Source: Clostridia bacterium (GTDB lineage Bacteria; Bacillota; Clostridia; Oscillospirales; CAG-272). Taken from it: a stretch of 6,412 nt of DNA. The position numbers and the translations under genes are program-made. Location of the stretch: the NCBI GenBank assembly GCA_017382615.1, contig JAFNZX010000178.1, forward strand, positions 1 to 6,412. The letters are read 5' to 3'. Shown one piece after another: positions 5,196 through 6,412 of the stretch (position 1 is its first letter; the number at the start of each line of letters is the position of its first letter). Under the pieces are notes generated by a model that was not told where the DNA came from, did not search any database, and saw only the letters and a list, made by a program, of their open reading frames with translations.

Positions 5196-5684
5196 TCACT
5201 CATTGCTTGCAGTCAAATGCAACTCAAAGTGTGCCTCGGCATTTTTTGCCTCGTTGCCAACCTCAATCGGCATATAATACTCCACTGTCAATTCGGTGTT
5301 GTGCAGCAGATCAAAATGCACGGGCAGAGACAAATTCGTCTCAAAGGCTTCTGCCAGTAAAGCATCGTACACAACCTCACCGTCAGAAATAATTCTCACG
5401 TATGCGAATTCCTCTAAGGGGCTCTGTGCCGTTCGGACAAAATCCAAGGAAAGCTCGCAATTCTCCACCGTATCACTCTTGATCTTAACGGTGTATTGGC
5501 TGGAGGAACCCGGAACCAAAGTCAGATCGGCAAACGCTACGGTTTCGATCTCCCCTTCATGAATGTGCACCGTGATCACCTGCTGATCCTTTGAGGCTTC
5601 CATTGTCTGGTACATCAGCAAAAGTCCAACGATCGTCATGATGCTTGAAATGATTATCAATATGCGCGTCACCGTGCCCTTCAT
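5196..5684 (-). CDS. Small membrane-anchored beta-rich protein, possible TasA-fold accessory protein
   Basis: The start is set at ATG 5684 (162 residues). An upstream TTG in frame at 5702 would translate the AGGAGG site itself as M-R-G-G. One N-terminal transmembrane helix (about 7-25, after K2 and R7) is followed by an extracellular domain of beta strands. L-V-P-G-S (56-60), then Y-T-V-K-I-K-S (64-70), resembles the Pro-Gly turn and following strand of the four SipW-dependent proteins here. The C-terminus has E-Y-Y-M-P-I-E-V-G-N-E-A and F-E-L-H-L-T-A-S-N-E. No G-x-T-x-A-x-F motif is present, so it probably stays membrane-bound. It lies between the regulator (43 bases away) and the first peptidase (8 bases away). 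By position and fold it could be an anchor, nucleator or chaperone for the secreted subunits, a role like that of TapA, but no sequence relation to TapA is claimed. Confidence 0.75.
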   Translation of the reverse strand: MKGTVTRILIIISSIMTIVGLLLMYQTMEASKDQQVITVHIHEGEIETVAFADLTLVPGSSSQYTVKIKSDTVENCELSLDFVRTAQSPLEEFAYVRIISDGEVVYDALLAEAFETNLSLPVHFDLLHNTELTVEYYMPIEVGNEAKNAEAHFELHLTASNE

Positions 5685-5691
5685 GGCATTC

Positions 5692-5697
5692 CCTCCT
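5692..5697 (-). promoter_or_regulatory. Ribosome binding site fixing the start of the anchored protein
   Basis: AGGAGG on the minus strand lies 7 bases before ATG 5684 and inside the longer TTG-started frame, which makes the shorter start more likely. Confidence 0.75.
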
Positions 5698-5727
5698 CTC
5701 AATCATTTTACCTCCCGTACACCCTAT

Positions 5728-6342
5728 TCAGGATGCCTGCGGAATATCCTTAAAATACGTCATCATCATGCAATATAGCACGTTAAATATATGCTGTCTG
5801 TTGACCTCATTATCCTCAAGTTCACCGTTGTATACGCGAATGGCGAAATCAAACAGTGCTGTAAACACACTGTGCATAATCGATTCCGTGTCCGCCTCAT
5901 CCTTGAACAGCGGCTCCATCTCCTTGACCATTTCTCCAAACAGCATTCTGTGCGCGCTGCGCGATTGCCCCTTGAAATATACGGAATAATAGTACCTGAC
6001 GTAGCACCTGCAGCGCTCCTCGTTTCCCAATATAAACTGCCATGCTTTTAAAAAGAATGCGTACAGTCTCTGCTTGGTCTCACGGTCAAAGCCCCCCGCT
6101 GCCTGCACGCCTCTGCGAAATGCGGCGAACAGCTCGTTATCCAATTGCGAAAACGCGGACTCGTACAGTGCTTCCTTGCTGCCAAACACGCGGTAGATAT
6201 AAACCTCGTTCATTTTAAAGCCTTCCGGCGATCCGCCGCAGTGCGCAAGCTCCTTGGTTGTTGCCATTTCAAATCCGCCCTGGGCGATTAAGTGAATCGC
6301 ATTTGCAATCAGCAGCTGTCTGACGTCTGCTTCACGTTTCAT
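5728..6342 (-). CDS. TetR/AcrR-family transcriptional regulator
   Basis: This 204-residue protein has the usual TetR length. The N-terminal DNA-binding region runs about 8-60: R-Q-L-L-I-A-N-A-I-H-L-I-A-Q-G-G-F (helix 1 and turn), A-T-T-K-E-L-A (27-33, helix 2) and V-Y-I-Y-R-V-F-G-S-K-E-A-L-Y (47-60, the family's T-I-Y-x-Y-F-x-S-K-E-x-L signature). Between helices 2 and 3 it carries about seven more residues than the common form (around 39-46). The helical C-terminal part (about 65-204) would bind an unknown ligand and form the dimer; four cysteines lie in it or near it (35, 111, 113, 192 approximately). A GGAGG site 5 bases before ATG 6342 supports the start. It is first in the minus-strand run, 43 bases before the anchored protein, so it probably controls this cluster or itself. 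No ligand can be inferred. Confidence 0.9.
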   Translation of the reverse strand: MKREADVRQLLIANAIHLIAQGGFEMATTKELAHCGGSPEGFKMNEVYIYRVFGSKEALYESAFSQLDNELFAAFRRGVQAAGGFDRETKQRLYAFFLKAWQFILGNEERCRCYVRYYYSVYFKGQSRSAHRMLFGEMVKEMEPLFKDEADTESIMHSVFTALFDFAIRVYNGELEDNEVNRQHIFNVLYCMMMTYFKDIPQAS

Positions 6343-6412
6343 TGTTTCCTCCGGCTCTACCTTGTCTAACCAAATAACAAAAATAAGTAAACACTACAAT
6401 TTCGACTTAAAA
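6343..6412 (-). promoter_or_regulatory. A/T-rich upstream region of the cluster with a candidate operator half-site
   Basis: These 70 bases precede the regulator gene. The stretch 6371-6412 is very A/T rich and probably holds the promoter, but no pair of -35 and -10 boxes is convincing. GTCTAAC at 6364-6370 equals one arm plus centre of the palindrome at 930-940, and CAAAAATAA (6378-6386) also recurs beside that palindrome (922-930, minus strand). Self-regulation by the TetR-like protein is plausible but inferred. What lies to the right of the window is unknown. Confidence 0.35.

Noticed and set aside
5558..5706. Overlapping minus-strand frame from ATG 5706 (about 49 codons) with its own GGGAGG site
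   Set aside because: It is out of frame with the anchored protein and would overlap its coding region. The composition (His/Asp-rich) looks like a frame-shifted reading, although a short leader peptide affecting translation cannot be fully excluded.

Overview
The window is one compact minus-strand gene cluster for the export of TasA/camelysin-type surface or fibre-forming proteins by dedicated SipW-type (ER-type) signal peptidases. Organism (inference): a Gram-positive member of the Clostridia/Bacillota, probably a gut-type lineage with mid-range GC. The grounds are strong AGGAGG ribosome binding sites on nearly every gene, the SipW/TasA pairing, signal peptides ending in a G-x-T-[YL]-A-[LW]-F motif, and the probable start of a BspA-type leucine-rich repeat. 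No species can be named from the sequence alone.

Layout in the direction of transcription (right to left): a TetR/AcrR-like regulator (5728-6342); a small membrane-anchored beta-rich protein (5196-5684); a SipW-like signal peptidase with a cytosolic coiled-coil tail (4411-5187); a membrane protein with a Pro-Glu repeat linker and a small basic C-terminal domain (3893-4414); three TasA-like secreted proteins (3195-3833, 2468-3091, 1793-2404); a second, diverged SipW-like signal peptidase with coiled coil and acidic tail (970-1809); and a fourth SipW-dependent protein (1-900), whose end lies beyond the window and which appears to enter a leucine-rich repeat domain. No credible plus-strand gene exists, and no stretch over 300 bases lacks a gene.

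How the parts may fit: the four proteins with the G-x-T-x-A-x-F signal would be inserted through Sec and cleaved by the two local peptidases. They share a beta-sandwich signature (a Pro-Gly turn, then a beta strand ending in N-x-G/S), as in Bacillus subtilis TasA. The small anchored protein has the same signature but no cleavage motif, so it could be a membrane anchor, nucleator or assembly partner. Both peptidases and the Pro-Glu protein are predicted to place long charged or coiled-coil segments in the cytosol, so an intracellular scaffold around the export site is possible. The genes are tightly spaced or overlapping, with translational coupling at two joints. Longer leaders carrying inverted repeats precede the TasA-like genes, which may set subunit ratios. 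An 11-bp palindrome before the last gene shares a half-site with the region upstream of the TetR-like gene and is a candidate operator.
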